A stretch of 64,000 nt of DNA. Origin: Acidimicrobiaceae bacterium (GTDB lineage Bacteria > Actinomycetota > Acidimicrobiia > Acidimicrobiales > Poriferisodalaceae). The DNA lies in contig CAJJCB010000017.1 of assembly GCA_905182565.1 (NCBI GenBank), forward strand, positions 1-64,000, read 5' to 3'. Numbering within the stretch: the first letter of the stretch is position 1; each line of letters opens with the position of its first letter. This document shows positions 15,871 through 25,495 of the stretch, piece after piece. The position numbers and the translations under genes are program-made. Under the pieces are notes generated by a model. It did no database searches and had not been told where the DNA came from. It saw only the letters and a list, made by a program, of their open reading frames with translations.

Positions 15871-17529
15871 CTATGATTCCGAAAAACCTGACGGGTCGTA
15901 GCGAAACTGGCCGCCAACCATTGTGGCTCTAACGGTAATATCGGCAATAGAATCGCTCGCAGTCTCACGAAGGTCGTGATCTAAAACCACTAAATCTGCC
16001 AATTTGCCTTGGCTGAGACTTCCTTTTCGATTCTCATCGAAAGCAGCATAGGCAGACCCGATGGTGTATGCGGTAAGAGCCTCTTCGATAGTAAGGGCTT
16101 CATGAGGGTTGAAGGGAGCCCCACTGGATGTTTTCTGATTTACAAGATCGTGTAGTCCAAGTAGAGGTGCTCCCTTCACAACGGGGCGGTCAGAGCTCCC
16201 AGGTAGGGGAATTCCTGCGTCCAAAAATGATTTCTGCCGGTAACAATTTGCTACTCGATCAGAACCAAGCGCATCAATCATTCCATCGCCCAGTTCACTT
16301 ATGAAACGAGCTTGTGGGACCGGTATCACTCCAAGTCGAGCCATTCGAGTAACGTCCTCGACTCGCACCACACCGGCGTGTTCAATACGATGTCTGTGGT
16401 CTATGCGTGGGTGTATCGCAAGTGCTTCTTCGTATATGTCAAGGACGGTGGAGACGGCCCTATCTCCAATCGCGTGGACACCAACTTGCCAGCCTGCTCG
16501 ATGGGATTTAATTACGACATCTTTAAGTTCGGATACATCCATCTGAAAGAACCCATTATTTTGTGGGTCCTCATCGTTTGCAAACGGTTCAAACATCGCA
16601 CATGTGCGGCCGATGAGTGAACCATCGGCAAATACTTTTGTGTTGCTAATTCGGAGCCAGTCATTGCCGAAACCTGTGCGAAGTCCTAAGTCCAGTGTTT
16701 TATCAGCAGAATCTGAAGCATGATGTTCAACGTAATGAAGCGACTCTTGAGCAATCATGGCATTAACTCTGACTTCAAGATCATTATTCTCAAGAGCGTT
16801 CTGAAATGCGGAAAGCTCCACAGGAGTATGGCCAACTAACCCGAGACCAACTCCTGCTTCCTGACAAGAGGTAATGCCTTCAGAAAGATATCGATTACTC
16901 GCAAGACGGAGGGATTCAGTTACCTCAGCGATCGAATGCGGCTTGTATAGCGTAGAGATTAGATCTTGAGCTTGCTCTAAGATCAAACCAGTTGGTTGGC
17001 TGACATGATCAAGAACAACTTTTCCTCCCGGTGGAACGACGCAGTCGTTAATGCGTGCGAGTTTAATAAGAGCAGTATTGACGCTCATCATATGACCGGA
17101 GGTATGTTGAAGCATTACCGGATTGTTAGGCGCAGCTCGGTCTAATTCTTTAGCAAGCGGGTGCCGCTTCTCATGGAGCTTATTTTGGTCGTACCCGCTG
17201 CCAATAATCCAGTCGCCCGAGTTGAGTTCTGCTGCCCGAGAGGCGACTGCGTCAAGAATATCTTGAATGCTCTGAATGGGTGGACTAGATAAATCGATTC
17301 TCCGAAGCGAGTCGCCAAAATGTGACATGTGCTGATGGGCGTCATTGAATCCTGGAACAATTGTTTTGCCAGCAGCATTAATTACTTGTCTCGCGTCATG
17401 GCGTTTTGCGTCCTCGTCATTGCCAACGAAAACAATACGATCGCCATAGGTACCAATAGCTGAAGCTTGTGGCCGATTATCGTCAATAGTAACGATATTG
17501 GCATTAAGGATAAGAAGGTCGAGCTTCAC
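15871..17529 (-). CDS. Amidohydrolase, YtcJ-like
   Basis: About 552 residues, metal-dependent amidohydrolase superfamily. It shows VPGFNDAHQHMSHFG (His-x-His ligands, residues about 58-72), GVHAIGDRAVS and HRHRIEHAGV in the middle, and SSDRPVVKGAPLLGL as the late Asp ligand region. The C-terminal KGSLSQGKLADLVVLDHD closes the beta-sandwich. The family is close to YtcJ / imidazolonepropionase-like proteins that hydrolyse amide, ester or enamide bonds. GTG at 17527-17529 overlaps the stop of the upstream flavin oxidoreductase (GTGA), so the two are coupled; TTG at 17532 is the alternative start. Confidence 0.85.
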   Translation of the reverse strand: MKLDLLILNANIVTIDDNRPQASAIGTYGDRIVFVGNDEDAKRHDARQVINAAGKTIVPGFNDAHQHMSHFGDSLRRIDLSSPPIQSIQDILDAVASRAAELNSGDWIIGSGYDQNKLHEKRHPLAKELDRAAPNNPVMLQHTSGHMMSVNTALIKLARINDCVVPPGGKVVLDHVSQPTGLILEQAQDLISTLYKPHSIAEVTESLRLASNRYLSEGITSCQEAGVGLGLVGHTPVELSAFQNALENNDLEVRVNAMIAQESLHYVEHHASDSADKTLDLGLRTGFGNDWLRISNTKVFADGSLIGRTCAMFEPFANDEDPQNNGFFQMDVSELKDVVIKSHRAGWQVGVHAIGDRAVSTVLDIYEEALAIHPRIDHRHRIEHAGVVRVEDVTRMARLGVIPVPQARFISELGDGMIDALGSDRVANCYRQKSFLDAGIPLPGSSDRPVVKGAPLLGLHDLVNQKTSSGAPFNPHEALTIEEALTAYTIGSAYAAFDENRKGSLSQGKLADLVVLDHDLRETASDSIADITVRATMVGGQFRYDPSGFSES

Positions 17530-18590
17530 CAAGTCTGCAGCTCTGGCATTACTTCTGTAGCAAACAAACGCATGCTGTCTTCAGCTTCTGAATGAGGGAT
17601 TCCGCCGAATCTAAAACATGTAGCTAACTCAAAATCTCCCATCATTGTTTTTCGCTGAACGAATTGTTCTAAAATCTGTTCAGGTGTTCCGTAGGCAGTT
17701 GCTTGCATGAATCCATCAAGAAATCCGCTTGTACCGACTTTTTTGAGAGTTTCAGCTGCTTTAGCGTAAGCGTCATATCCCGCAGTGTTAGCGAAGTGAT
17801 CGCCCATCACTTCATAGTGCTCCAAGACACTACCTAAGTATGTTCCCATGTATCGCTCTGCGCGTTCTTTTGCAATTGCCTCGTCTGGGTGGCAATAGCA
17901 AAAGTCGGCGGTCATTGGAGGAGGAGCGTCAACCCCATGGAATTCTTTAAAAAGTTCCCGCCATCGATTGATTGATGGCATTCGGCTTTTCCATGAACGA
18001 TCGGCGAACATGACCATTCGAGCCCCAAGGCGTGCAGCGGACTCAACGGAGTCATCGGAACTAGCCACTGCGTATATTCGGCCCTGCATATCGGACCGAG
18101 GGCGGGGACGAATTTCTATTTTAGGCTGCTCGTAATAAGGCCCTGGCCCCTCAATGAAGCCGGTCTTAAGTGCCTCTAGAACCATCGTAGAACTCTCATC
18201 GAACCGTTCACGGCTTTCATCCATTTCGATACCTCGAAATGCCGCGTACTCTCGGCGACTGAGTCCACGACCCATTCCGAACCTGATTCTTCCCGGAGCG
18301 ACATGCTCGAGCATTGAAATTTTTTCTGCAACTCGGAGCGGGTCATTCCAAGGCATAATTACTGCTGCTGTGCCGAGATCGATTCGTTCTGTCGCCCCAG
18401 CTAGGTAAGAGAGAAGTTGCATATTGTCGGGGCACCAGGAGTAATCAAAGAAATGGTGCTCAGCTGGCCAGATAACGTCGAAGTTAAGATCTTCGGCCAT
18501 CTTTGCCATTTTGAGCTCTTGCTGAAAGGTTTCGGTGTCATCATGGTCCCAGCCAACGCTAGAAAATATGAGTTGCATTCCGACATCCAT
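17526..18590 (-). CDS. LLM-class flavin-dependent oxidoreductase
   Basis: The 354-residue protein is a bacterial luciferase-like TIM barrel: FDVIWPAEHHFFDYSWCPD near 32-50, RIDLGTAAVIMPWNDPLRVAEKISMLEHVAPGRIRFGMGRGLSRREYAAF near 70-120, then EALKTGFIEGPGPYY. Such enzymes use FMNH2 or F420 to monooxygenate or reduce a range of organic substrates. The ATG at 18590 has GGAGAT upstream. First gene of the minus-strand set running to 13016. Which cofactor is used cannot be decided from sequence alone. Confidence 0.87.
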   Translation of the reverse strand: MDVGMQLIFSSVGWDHDDTETFQQELKMAKMAEDLNFDVIWPAEHHFFDYSWCPDNMQLLSYLAGATERIDLGTAAVIMPWNDPLRVAEKISMLEHVAPGRIRFGMGRGLSRREYAAFRGIEMDESRERFDESSTMVLEALKTGFIEGPGPYYEQPKIEIRPRPRSDMQGRIYAVASSDDSVESAARLGARMVMFADRSWKSRMPSINRWRELFKEFHGVDAPPPMTADFCYCHPDEAIAKERAERYMGTYLGSVLEHYEVMGDHFANTAGYDAYAKAAETLKKVGTSGFLDGFMQATAYGTPEQILEQFVQRKTMMGDFELATCFRFGGIPHSEAEDSMRLFATEVMPELQTW

Positions 18591-18840
18591 TGAAATCTCC
18601 TAAAACTTAAACAGATTAGTCCTGAGTTTAGGCACACATCAGTTTGGATTACTTTTAGCAAAGAAGATCTTTAATATCTTACAATCTCGAATCTGCCTGA
18701 GGATAGAGGGAGTGTTCGCCGACATAGATTCACTTGAACCAGGTTGATTCGAGAGATTTGGGTTTGAAGAGATTAGAACGCCACGACAAGGTCCATGACA
18801 GTAAATCAACTGCTGCTTTAGTTGAAATGAGGAACTAGCG

Positions 18841-19143
18841 CTACTTAGTAGGTAAGCCTTCAGCGATAAGGGCATACCCATCTAAGGCGCCATCTCGTAA
18901 AGCCATTGCGGACTTGTACTCGTCACTGTCATACCAAGCCAGTAAATGTTTTCTTGACTCGAATTCGATAATTACACAGCGTGAACCTGGGGGTTCCCGA
19001 TTTCCTTCTAGCTTGACGGTATTTGGGTCAACCGCGAGCGGCTTCGCTCCATAGGCCTTCATTGATGGCAAAGCAGCTTTGACATATTGATTCAACGCGT
19101 CGTTGTCAACAACTGTTTGGATTCCCACTAGATAAGCAGACAT
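18841..19143 (-). CDS. DUF1330 domain protein
   Basis: A 100-residue DUF1330-type protein with a ferredoxin-like alpha+beta dimer fold. It has the typical Y.....P....YGAK, VIIEFESRKHLLAWYDSDEYKSA and a terminal segment. The W-Y-x-S-x-E-Y core is characteristic. Biochemical role unknown; members often sit beside catabolic oxidoreductases, as here. ATG at 19143 is clear. About 200 nt on each side appear non-coding. Confidence 0.85.
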   Translation of the reverse strand: MSAYLVGIQTVVDNDALNQYVKAALPSMKAYGAKPLAVDPNTVKLEGNREPPGSRCVIIEFESRKHLLAWYDSDEYKSAMALRDGALDGYALIAEGLPTK

Positions 19144-19375
19144 AACGAGACCTTAGTTCAATCAGACTTGATCTCAATGCGGTTCAGTCAACCCGAACTA
19201 GTGCGGTTCGCGTAGTCACTTAGATCTGCCTTCTCCTATATAGGCGTAGCCAAAACAAGCTTTAATGAAACCAGGACTCTTCGCAACAGAAGTCCCTATC
19301 TAAAACCAAGTTGAGGGGCTCTTGTTGGAATTATTATTGCGTCGTACTATTTTCGCTTAGCAGGAATTTTGGGTG

Positions 19376-21244
19376 CTAAGCGGATCGGTCTCTCTGCATC
19401 CGCTTCTTAGATCTGGCTCGTAGCCCAGCGTCGAAGGTTACTTTTCTAAGTCGAAGGAAGTTGGGCGTTACTTCCACGCACTCATCATCTCCAATAAATT
19501 CAAGCGCTTGCTCAAGAGTTAGAATTCTTGGAGGCGTTAATCTAATAGTGTCATCAGAAGCTGCAGCTCGAACGTTTGTTTGCTGCTTCTCGCGACAAAT
19601 ATTTACATCCATATCATCAGAACGAGGATTTTCGCCGATAACCATGCCTTCATAAACTAGTTCTCCGGGACCTACGAAAAGAGAAGAACGTTCTTGGATC
19701 GCGGCAACTGCGAAGCCTGTTACTTTGCCTTTGCGGTCAGCAACAATTGAGCCAGAATGACGTGTGCGAAGTTCACCGACCCATGGAGTGTAGCCCTCGA
19801 AAACATGGTTAATTAATCCCGTTCCCCGGGTCTCTGTCAAGAACTTTGTCCTGAACCCTATAAGACCCCTTGCTGGAATGACATATTCTAGCCTCACCCA
19901 ACCAGTTCCATGGTTGCCCATGAGTTCCAATTGGCCCCGTCGTTCTCCCAAGAGCTGCGAAACAGCGCCTACATGTTCCTCGGGAATATCAATCGTTGCC
20001 CGTTCAGTTGGCTCATGCAGTACACCCTCAATGGTTTTCGTTACGACCTCTGGCTTGCCTACTGTTAGCTCGAAGCCCTCGCGTCGCATTATTTCGACGA
20101 GCACCGCTAGCTGCAGTTCCCCTCTACCTTGCACTTCCCATGCATCTGGCCGTTCGGTGTCTAAAACTCGAATAGCAACATTACCAATCAATTCGGCGTC
20201 AAGGCGACTTTTGATTTGACGTGCGGTTAGCTTTTTGCCGTCTGTTCCCGCAACCGGAGATGTGTTTATTCCAATTGTCATAGACAGGCTCGGTTCGTCT
20301 ACTGATATAACAGGGAGAGGTCTCGGGTCGTTAATATCTCCGAGCGTTTCACCAATAGTTATTTCTTCGATACCAGAGATAGCAATAATTTCGCCTGGGC
20401 CAGCTATGTTCGCCTCGACCCGCTGTAGGCCTTCGGTAACGAACAGGTCATTAATTCTTACCGATTCAATCGAGCCATCTGATCGGCACCATGCGACGGT
20501 CTGTCCTTTTTTTATTTCACCGTGTCTGATTCGACAAACAGCGAGGCGCCCGACATAAGGATTAGAGTCGAGGTTGGTTACCCAAGCTTGAAGTGGGTGG
20601 CCTAACTCATGGACAGGTGCTGGAATAGTTTGACTTAGTGTCTCAAATAGAGGCCCGAGATTCTCTCCGGGAATTTCAAGATCAAGTGTTGCGGTTCCGG
20701 CTCGTGCATCGGTGTACACAATAGGAAATTCAATCTGCTGATCGGTGGCATCTAAATCGAGAAACAACTCATAAGTTTCATCGATTACTTCCTTTATGCG
20801 TCCATCAGGGCGGTCGATTTTGTTGATTACTAGGACCACGGGGAGGTTCAGCTCAAGAGCCTTACGCAGCACGAAGCGGGTTTGAGGCAAAGGACCTTCA
20901 GAGGAGTCCACTAGTAGAACAACACCATCTACCATCGTTAGTGCTCGTTCTACTTCACCGCCAAAATCAGCGTGCCCAGGGGTATCGACAATATTAATTT
21001 TGATTTCTGGGTTGCCTGGGCTCGTCCATCGAATAGCTGTATTTTTCGCAAGTATCGTGATTCCCTTCTCGCGCTCAAGGTCCATTGAGTCCATGACCCG
21101 CTCAGCAACGGATTCGTTTTCTCTAAATGCTCCTGATTGCCAAAGCATTGCGTCGACCAAGGTAGTTTTGCCGTGATCTACGTGGGCGATGATCGCAACA
21201 TTTCGAAGATCTGCGCGCATGGTTGAATTAGTGGTAAGCGACAT
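19376..21244 (-). CDS. typA: Ribosome-associated translational GTPase TypA/BipA
   Basis: TypA is an EF-G-like GTPase that binds the ribosome and helps with assembly or stress and cold response. G motifs are present: AHVDHGKTT (G1), [11 protein letters not shown] (G2 region), [15 protein letters not shown] (G3) and [10 protein letters not shown] (G4). Domains II, III and V and the TypA C-terminal domain follow to a basic end. About 622 residues from ATG 21244; a TTG three codons upstream extends the frame but is unlikely. Housekeeping gene, monocistronic. Confidence 0.95.
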   Translation of the reverse strand: MSLTTNSTMRADLRNVAIIAHVDHGKTTLVDAMLWQSGAFRENESVAERVMDSMDLEREKGITILAKNTAIRWTSPGNPEIKINIVDTPGHADFGGEVERALTMVDGVVLLVDSSEGPLPQTRFVLRKALELNLPVVLVINKIDRPDGRIKEVIDETYELFLDLDATDQQIEFPIVYTDARAGTATLDLEIPGENLGPLFETLSQTIPAPVHELGHPLQAWVTNLDSNPYVGRLAVCRIRHGEIKKGQTVAWCRSDGSIESVRINDLFVTEGLQRVEANIAGPGEIIAISGIEEITIGETLGDINDPRPLPVISVDEPSLSMTIGINTSPVAGTDGKKLTARQIKSRLDAELIGNVAIRVLDTERPDAWEVQGRGELQLAVLVEIMRREGFELTVGKPEVVTKTIEGVLHEPTERATIDIPEEHVGAVSQLLGERRGQLELMGNHGTGWVRLEYVIPARGLIGFRTKFLTETRGTGLINHVFEGYTPWVGELRTRHSGSIVADRKGKVTGFAVAAIQERSSLFVGPGELVYEGMVIGENPRSDDMDVNICREKQQTNVRAAASDDTIRLTPPRILTLEQALEFIGDDECVEVTPNFLRLRKVTFDAGLRARSKKRMQRDRSA

Positions 21245-21470
21245 AGTTATCAATGAGTAGCCGCTGTTGAGGGGGAAAACGCGACTCCACTCAATTGTGC
21301 CAGTTCTTGGAATCGATGAGGCGTTCTTGTGACTACAGATTTGAGAATTTCTTCAGTTGTGTAATTTCGTATTTCTCACAGCACAGCTTATAAATAAGCG
21401 TATTCCAAAGATTAGACAATGTTCTGAACTGCTTTAGAGCTCCTCAGGTTGAATATATGCTGGACTGAGC

Positions 21471-21731
21471 TTGGAATCAGCTGAAGAATCTATAGAGGCG
21501 GTAAAAGAATATCTCGCATCAGCAGCTAATGAAACAAAACTTAAACGCATCGCGATTTGTGAAGATCGCGATAAACCAGGTGTGATGATCTCCATTGTTG
21601 AATTTGCTAGTTGGGAAGACGCATCGCAAAATAACGATTTGGAAGTCACGAATGAGACTGCTGAAAAAGAACAGGCCAAATCTGATGTGAACTTTCGAAA
21701 TTTGGATGTTCACGCCGAATGGGAGCTTTAA
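21471..21731 (+). CDS. Small ABM-like (dimeric alpha/beta barrel) protein
   Basis: The frame encodes 86 residues, with ANETKLKRIAICEDRDKPGVM and VEFASWEDASQNNDLEVTNE resembling dimeric alpha/beta-barrel (antibiotic-biosynthesis monooxygenase-like) proteins that often act on quinones or as stress factors. The available start is TTG at 21471, with no strong ribosome-binding site. The N-terminal strand expected for the family is missing, so the protein may be truncated or start at another codon. Function unknown. Confidence 0.55.
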   Translation: MESAEESIEAVKEYLASAANETKLKRIAICEDRDKPGVMISIVEFASWEDASQNNDLEVTNETAEKEQAKSDVNFRNLDVHAEWEL

Positions 21732-21794
21732 GTTCCAAGCGGTTAGCGATAGCTGATTTTGTTATTATTCGAATAGTTACGGTGAGCGTGATGT

Positions 21795-21995
21795 TTATGT
21801 TGCGTCATTATCAGGGTTCGATTTTTTTCCAAAACGAGCCTCATTCCACGCCACTGCGACCATGCTCAGTGTAAATCCCAAAAACATTCCGAATCCGGTA
21901 AAAATGACTGGGACACTCTTCGACCAAACGCCGATCCATGACACCACCACGCCAATAGCAATAAGCCATGAAATTTCGATTGGTCTGTTAAACAT
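21795..21995 (-). CDS. Small membrane protein, two predicted TM segments
   Basis: A 66-residue frame with two hydrophobic stretches (ISWLIAIGVVVSWIGVW and VPVIFTGFGMFLGFTLSMVAV) separated by a short SKS turn, ending in a charged tail (NEARFGKKSNPDNDAT). This is the pattern of a small inner-membrane hairpin protein. Family unknown. The overlapping plus-strand frame has no protein-like character. Confidence 0.6.
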   Translation of the reverse strand: MFNRPIEISWLIAIGVVVSWIGVWSKSVPVIFTGFGMFLGFTLSMVAVAWNEARFGKKSNPDNDAT

Positions 21996-22131
21996 TCTTT
22001 ATCCAGTCAGGTTTAAATATCGAGCCACGATTTGTCTTAGGCTCGATGGTTAGAAGGTCGGAAGTGGTAACAACCTACTAACAGGTCATTGAAACAGCGC
22101 AAGTTATTGCTAACCAAGGGGAGAATATAAG

Positions 22132-24543
22132 GTGTTGTCGGGGTATCGGGTTTTGGATTTGTGTGATGACCGTGGTTTCGTTGCAGGTTTTTTGTTGGCG
22201 CAAATGGGGGCGGAAGTTATTATGGTGGAACCTCCAGGGGGTTTGCGGCACCGGCACAGAGGTCCTTACATCAGGGGCATTCAACACCCAGAACGGTCTC
22301 TCTCTCATCTAACACAAGACAGAGGTAAATCATCTGTTGTTATTTCTGATCACACTGAATTAATTGATTTGGCGATGACTGCAGATGTGCTTTTGGAATG
22401 CGGTGCATTTGAGGTGGACCTAGACCTTCTGCGTGCCGAAAACCCAAGTTTAATAACTGTCTCGATCTCTGCCTATGGTTCCGAGGGGCCTAAAAAAGAT
22501 TGGCCCGCTTCAGATATAACCATTGCCGCTGCTTCGGGAGCGATGTCTTTAACAGGCGACGGAGACCGTCCGCCTGTGCGCGTAGGAATCCCACAAACAT
22601 GGAACTTCGCCGGAGCTGACGCGGCCTGTGCCGCTGCATTAGCCTTGTATGAGCGTGAATCCAGCGGACTTGGGCAGCATGCAGATGTTGCAGCGCAAAT
22701 GAGTTATCTGAGTACAAGCCAGTTCAGAATGCTGGGATCTTTTTGTCTTGAGCCACAGGAGCCACAGACTAGGTTTTCGGGCGGCGTCAGACTTGGGCCA
22801 TTGAAAATTCAGTATGTTCATCCTTGCGCAGATGGATATGTAACGGTGACATTTTTGTTTGGTGCAATGGTAGGTCCCTATAGCAACCGCCTAATGAGAT
22901 GGATCTATGATGAAGGTGAATGCACTGAGAAGCTGAGAGATGAAGACTTCGTTAGCTATGCAAATCGAGTATTAGAAGGTGAAGCCACTCCTGTAATTCT
23001 TGAAGAGGCCACTGAAACGATTAGCAGTTTCGTTGCAACGCGCACTAAAGAGGAGTTGTTGCAGGCGGCGTTAGAGAAAAATTTACTGATCGCACCGATC
23101 GCTGACATGAATGATGTTATGAGTTTGGGACAGTTGCAGGATCGAGATTACTGGGATTCTCTAGATGTCTCAAGTGTAAGCGAAGGGACGGTTCCGGGCA
23201 CGGCTCGTATTTGTGGTCCGGTGACTCGATCAACTTCGAAATTGGTTCATCGTAATCTTGTTGCTCCTGGTCTTGGAGCTGATACCGAGCGCGTAATGAG
23301 AGACCTTTCGAGGAGACCGCTGCTTAGCCCAGCGGAACCGCGCAGACATCGCCCGTTGGAGGGCGTTAAGGTCCTTGATTTTATGTGGGCCTTGGCCGGC
23401 CCGGCCGCCACGCGAACCCTTGCTGATTTTGGAGCAACGGTTATCAAAATCGAAAGCGAAACAAGACCGGACGTGCTTCGCGGAGTTGGGCCTTTCCGAG
23501 GAGAAGAAGGTGACCCGGAAGGCTCATTTCAGTTCCATTCTCTAAATGCAGGAAAACTAGGTCTCGCGTTAGATCTGAATAACCCGAAATCGAAAGCAGT
23601 ACTCGAAGATTTGGTTCGATGGGCAGACGTTGTAACTGACTCGTTTTCCGCTGGAGCTATGAAAAAATGGGGTCTGGACTATGAGGGTTTACGGGCAATT
23701 AACCCCAAGATAATAGCTGCATCTTCGTGTCTGATGGGACAAACAGGTCCGATGGCTAAATACGCTGGATTCGGAACTATGGCCGCAGCGATAGCCGGCT
23801 TCTACCCAATTACGGGTTGGGCTGATCGGACGCCTTCAGGACCTTATAGCGCTTTCACTGACTACGGTTCACCGCGATTCACTGTTCTAGCTCTCGTAGC
23901 GGCGTTACATCACCGGATCAAAACTGGAGAAGGACAGTATATAGACTTTTCTCAACTGGAGGGAGCGTTACACTTTCTTGCCCCAGCACTGTTGGATAAA
24001 GAAGTGAACGGAGTAGTGGCAACTAGGATGGGCAACAGAGATGCAACGTTTGCTCCTCAGAACGCATACCCCTGTATAGGCGAAGACGTCTGGGTTGCTG
24101 TTAGTTGCGAAACCGATGAGCACTGGCGTTCATTGTCTTTCGTCATTGGATCTGAAGACATTGCAGATCTGAATGTCGAAGAGAGACGAACCAGGCATGA
24201 TTATCTGGACGAGGTCATTAGCGAATGGACATGTCACAAAAGCGTTGCCGATGCAGAGAAGGAGCTCATCTCTGCTGGAGTTCCGGCTCACCGTGTTCTT
24301 GGAGTTAATTCTATTTCGAAAGATGAGCAACTAATCTTCCATGAAGCTTTTGTCGAAGTGGAGCATGGCACCTGCGGAACTTCCTGGGTTGAGGCGACAC
24401 CGATCAAATTGTCCGCGACGCCAGCGGTAGTTACTGATGCTTCCCCTACCTATGGCCAACACAGCTTTGAAGTTCTTACAGAAATTTTGAATTATTCAGA
24501 AGACCGTTTCGCTGACCTTGCGGTTTCAGAAGTTTTGAAGTGA
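22132..24543 (+). CDS. Fused double CaiB/BaiF family CoA transferase
   Basis: At 803 residues this is two class III CoA-transferase units joined. Unit 1 is about 1-400 (VLDLCDDRGFVAGFLLAQMGAEV at the start, ESSGLGQHADVAAQMSYLS in the middle). Unit 2 is about 405-803 (LEGVKVLDFMWALAGPAATR, FGATVIKIES, EGQYIDFSQLEGALHFL). Class III enzymes are normally intertwined homodimers of about 400 residues; a fusion would give the pair in one chain. The family uses a conserved Asp to move CoA between acids. GTG start with AAGGGGAG upstream. The next gene (LLM type) follows after 30 nt. Substrate unknown. Confidence 0.85.
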   Translation: MLSGYRVLDLCDDRGFVAGFLLAQMGAEVIMVEPPGGLRHRHRGPYIRGIQHPERSLSHLTQDRGKSSVVISDHTELIDLAMTADVLLECGAFEVDLDLLRAENPSLITVSISAYGSEGPKKDWPASDITIAAASGAMSLTGDGDRPPVRVGIPQTWNFAGADAACAAALALYERESSGLGQHADVAAQMSYLSTSQFRMLGSFCLEPQEPQTRFSGGVRLGPLKIQYVHPCADGYVTVTFLFGAMVGPYSNRLMRWIYDEGECTEKLRDEDFVSYANRVLEGEATPVILEEATETISSFVATRTKEELLQAALEKNLLIAPIADMNDVMSLGQLQDRDYWDSLDVSSVSEGTVPGTARICGPVTRSTSKLVHRNLVAPGLGADTERVMRDLSRRPLLSPAEPRRHRPLEGVKVLDFMWALAGPAATRTLADFGATVIKIESETRPDVLRGVGPFRGEEGDPEGSFQFHSLNAGKLGLALDLNNPKSKAVLEDLVRWADVVTDSFSAGAMKKWGLDYEGLRAINPKIIAASSCLMGQTGPMAKYAGFGTMAAAIAGFYPITGWADRTPSGPYSAFTDYGSPRFTVLALVAALHHRIKTGEGQYIDFSQLEGALHFLAPALLDKEVNGVVATRMGNRDATFAPQNAYPCIGEDVWVAVSCETDEHWRSLSFVIGSEDIADLNVEERRTRHDYLDEVISEWTCHKSVADAEKELISAGVPAHRVLGVNSISKDEQLIFHEAFVEVEHGTCGTSWVEATPIKLSATPAVVTDASPTYGQHSFEVLTEILNYSEDRFADLAVSEVLK

Positions 24544-24573
24544 TCAGCAAACGTCTGAAGATCTGAGAGGTAG

Positions 24574-25458
24574 TTGGTGACTGTGACAGAAAGAGTTTTT
24601 AAACGACCAATTGGAATTATGTTCAATACCGATCGAATGTCGGGCATAGATCTAGTTGATTTCGCTAAACGGCTAGAAGATCAGACAATTAATACCATTT
24701 GGGTCACAGAGTTGTTTGGGCGCGAACCATTTGCGACTGCGGGTTTCCTACTTGCCCGTACTGAGTCGATTCGTGTCGCTACTGGAATTGCGAATGTTTA
24801 TGCGCGAGACGCAGTTGCAGCAGCTGCAGCAGGACAGACTCTCACTGAGTTTTCCAGCGGTCGTTTTGTCTTAGGGCTGGGCGTTTCGAACTCTGGTCTA
24901 GCGTCGCAACGAGGCCATGTCTGGGAGCCACCAGTAAGAAAATTGGAGATGTATATCGACAGTGTGAGACATTCGCAAATCACAATTCCTGGTGATCTAG
25001 TGACGCCGCTCCACGTAGCTGCTCATGGGCCGAAAATGTTGGACATGGTTATTCCCAAGGTCGATGGAGTTAGCACTTTTTTGCAGACGCCGACCCATAC
25101 ACAAAAAGTTAAAGCACAATTAAATGGCAGCACAGAACTAAATGTTTCTCAAATGTGTTTGCTGTGCGAAGACCGCCATGAAGCTCGCCGCCTAGCTCGG
25201 AAAGCGCTCGCGTTCTACATGACACTTGACTACTATCACCGAGCATGGCGAAAGTTAGGTTTTTCAAACCCAGATTTTGAAAATGGCGGAAGTGATGCCC
25301 TCATTGATTCACTAGTGGCTTGGGGCTCACCCCTCGATATTTTGACTAGAATTGATGAACATCATTCTGCTGGGGCTACAGAAGTCGTAGTTATCCCCTT
25401 GAATCCCGAAGGTGGCTCACACCCACATTGGTCCCTCATCAATGCGATTACGGAATAG
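24574..25458 (+). CDS. LLM-class F420/flavin-dependent oxidoreductase
   Basis: A 294-residue luciferase-like protein: IWVTELFGREPFATAGFLLART near 42-63, RVATGIANVYARDAVAAAAAGQTL near 68-91, and SSGRFVLGLGVSNSGL near 94-109, the standard barrel strands. The short length and RGHVWEPPVRKLEMYIDSV fit actinobacterial F420-dependent oxidoreductases. It starts at TTG 24574 or GTG 24577 after a GAGAGG site. It follows the fused CoA transferase and precedes hisC-like and aldehyde dehydrogenase genes on the same strand. Confidence 0.85.
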   Translation: MVTVTERVFKRPIGIMFNTDRMSGIDLVDFAKRLEDQTINTIWVTELFGREPFATAGFLLARTESIRVATGIANVYARDAVAAAAAGQTLTEFSSGRFVLGLGVSNSGLASQRGHVWEPPVRKLEMYIDSVRHSQITIPGDLVTPLHVAAHGPKMLDMVIPKVDGVSTFLQTPTHTQKVKAQLNGSTELNVSQMCLLCEDRHEARRLARKALAFYMTLDYYHRAWRKLGFSNPDFENGGSDALIDSLVAWGSPLDILTRIDEHHSAGATEVVVIPLNPEGGSHPHWSLINAITE

Positions 25459-25495
25459 CTCCTAGAATGATACGCACGAGAGAGAGGTAGAAACA

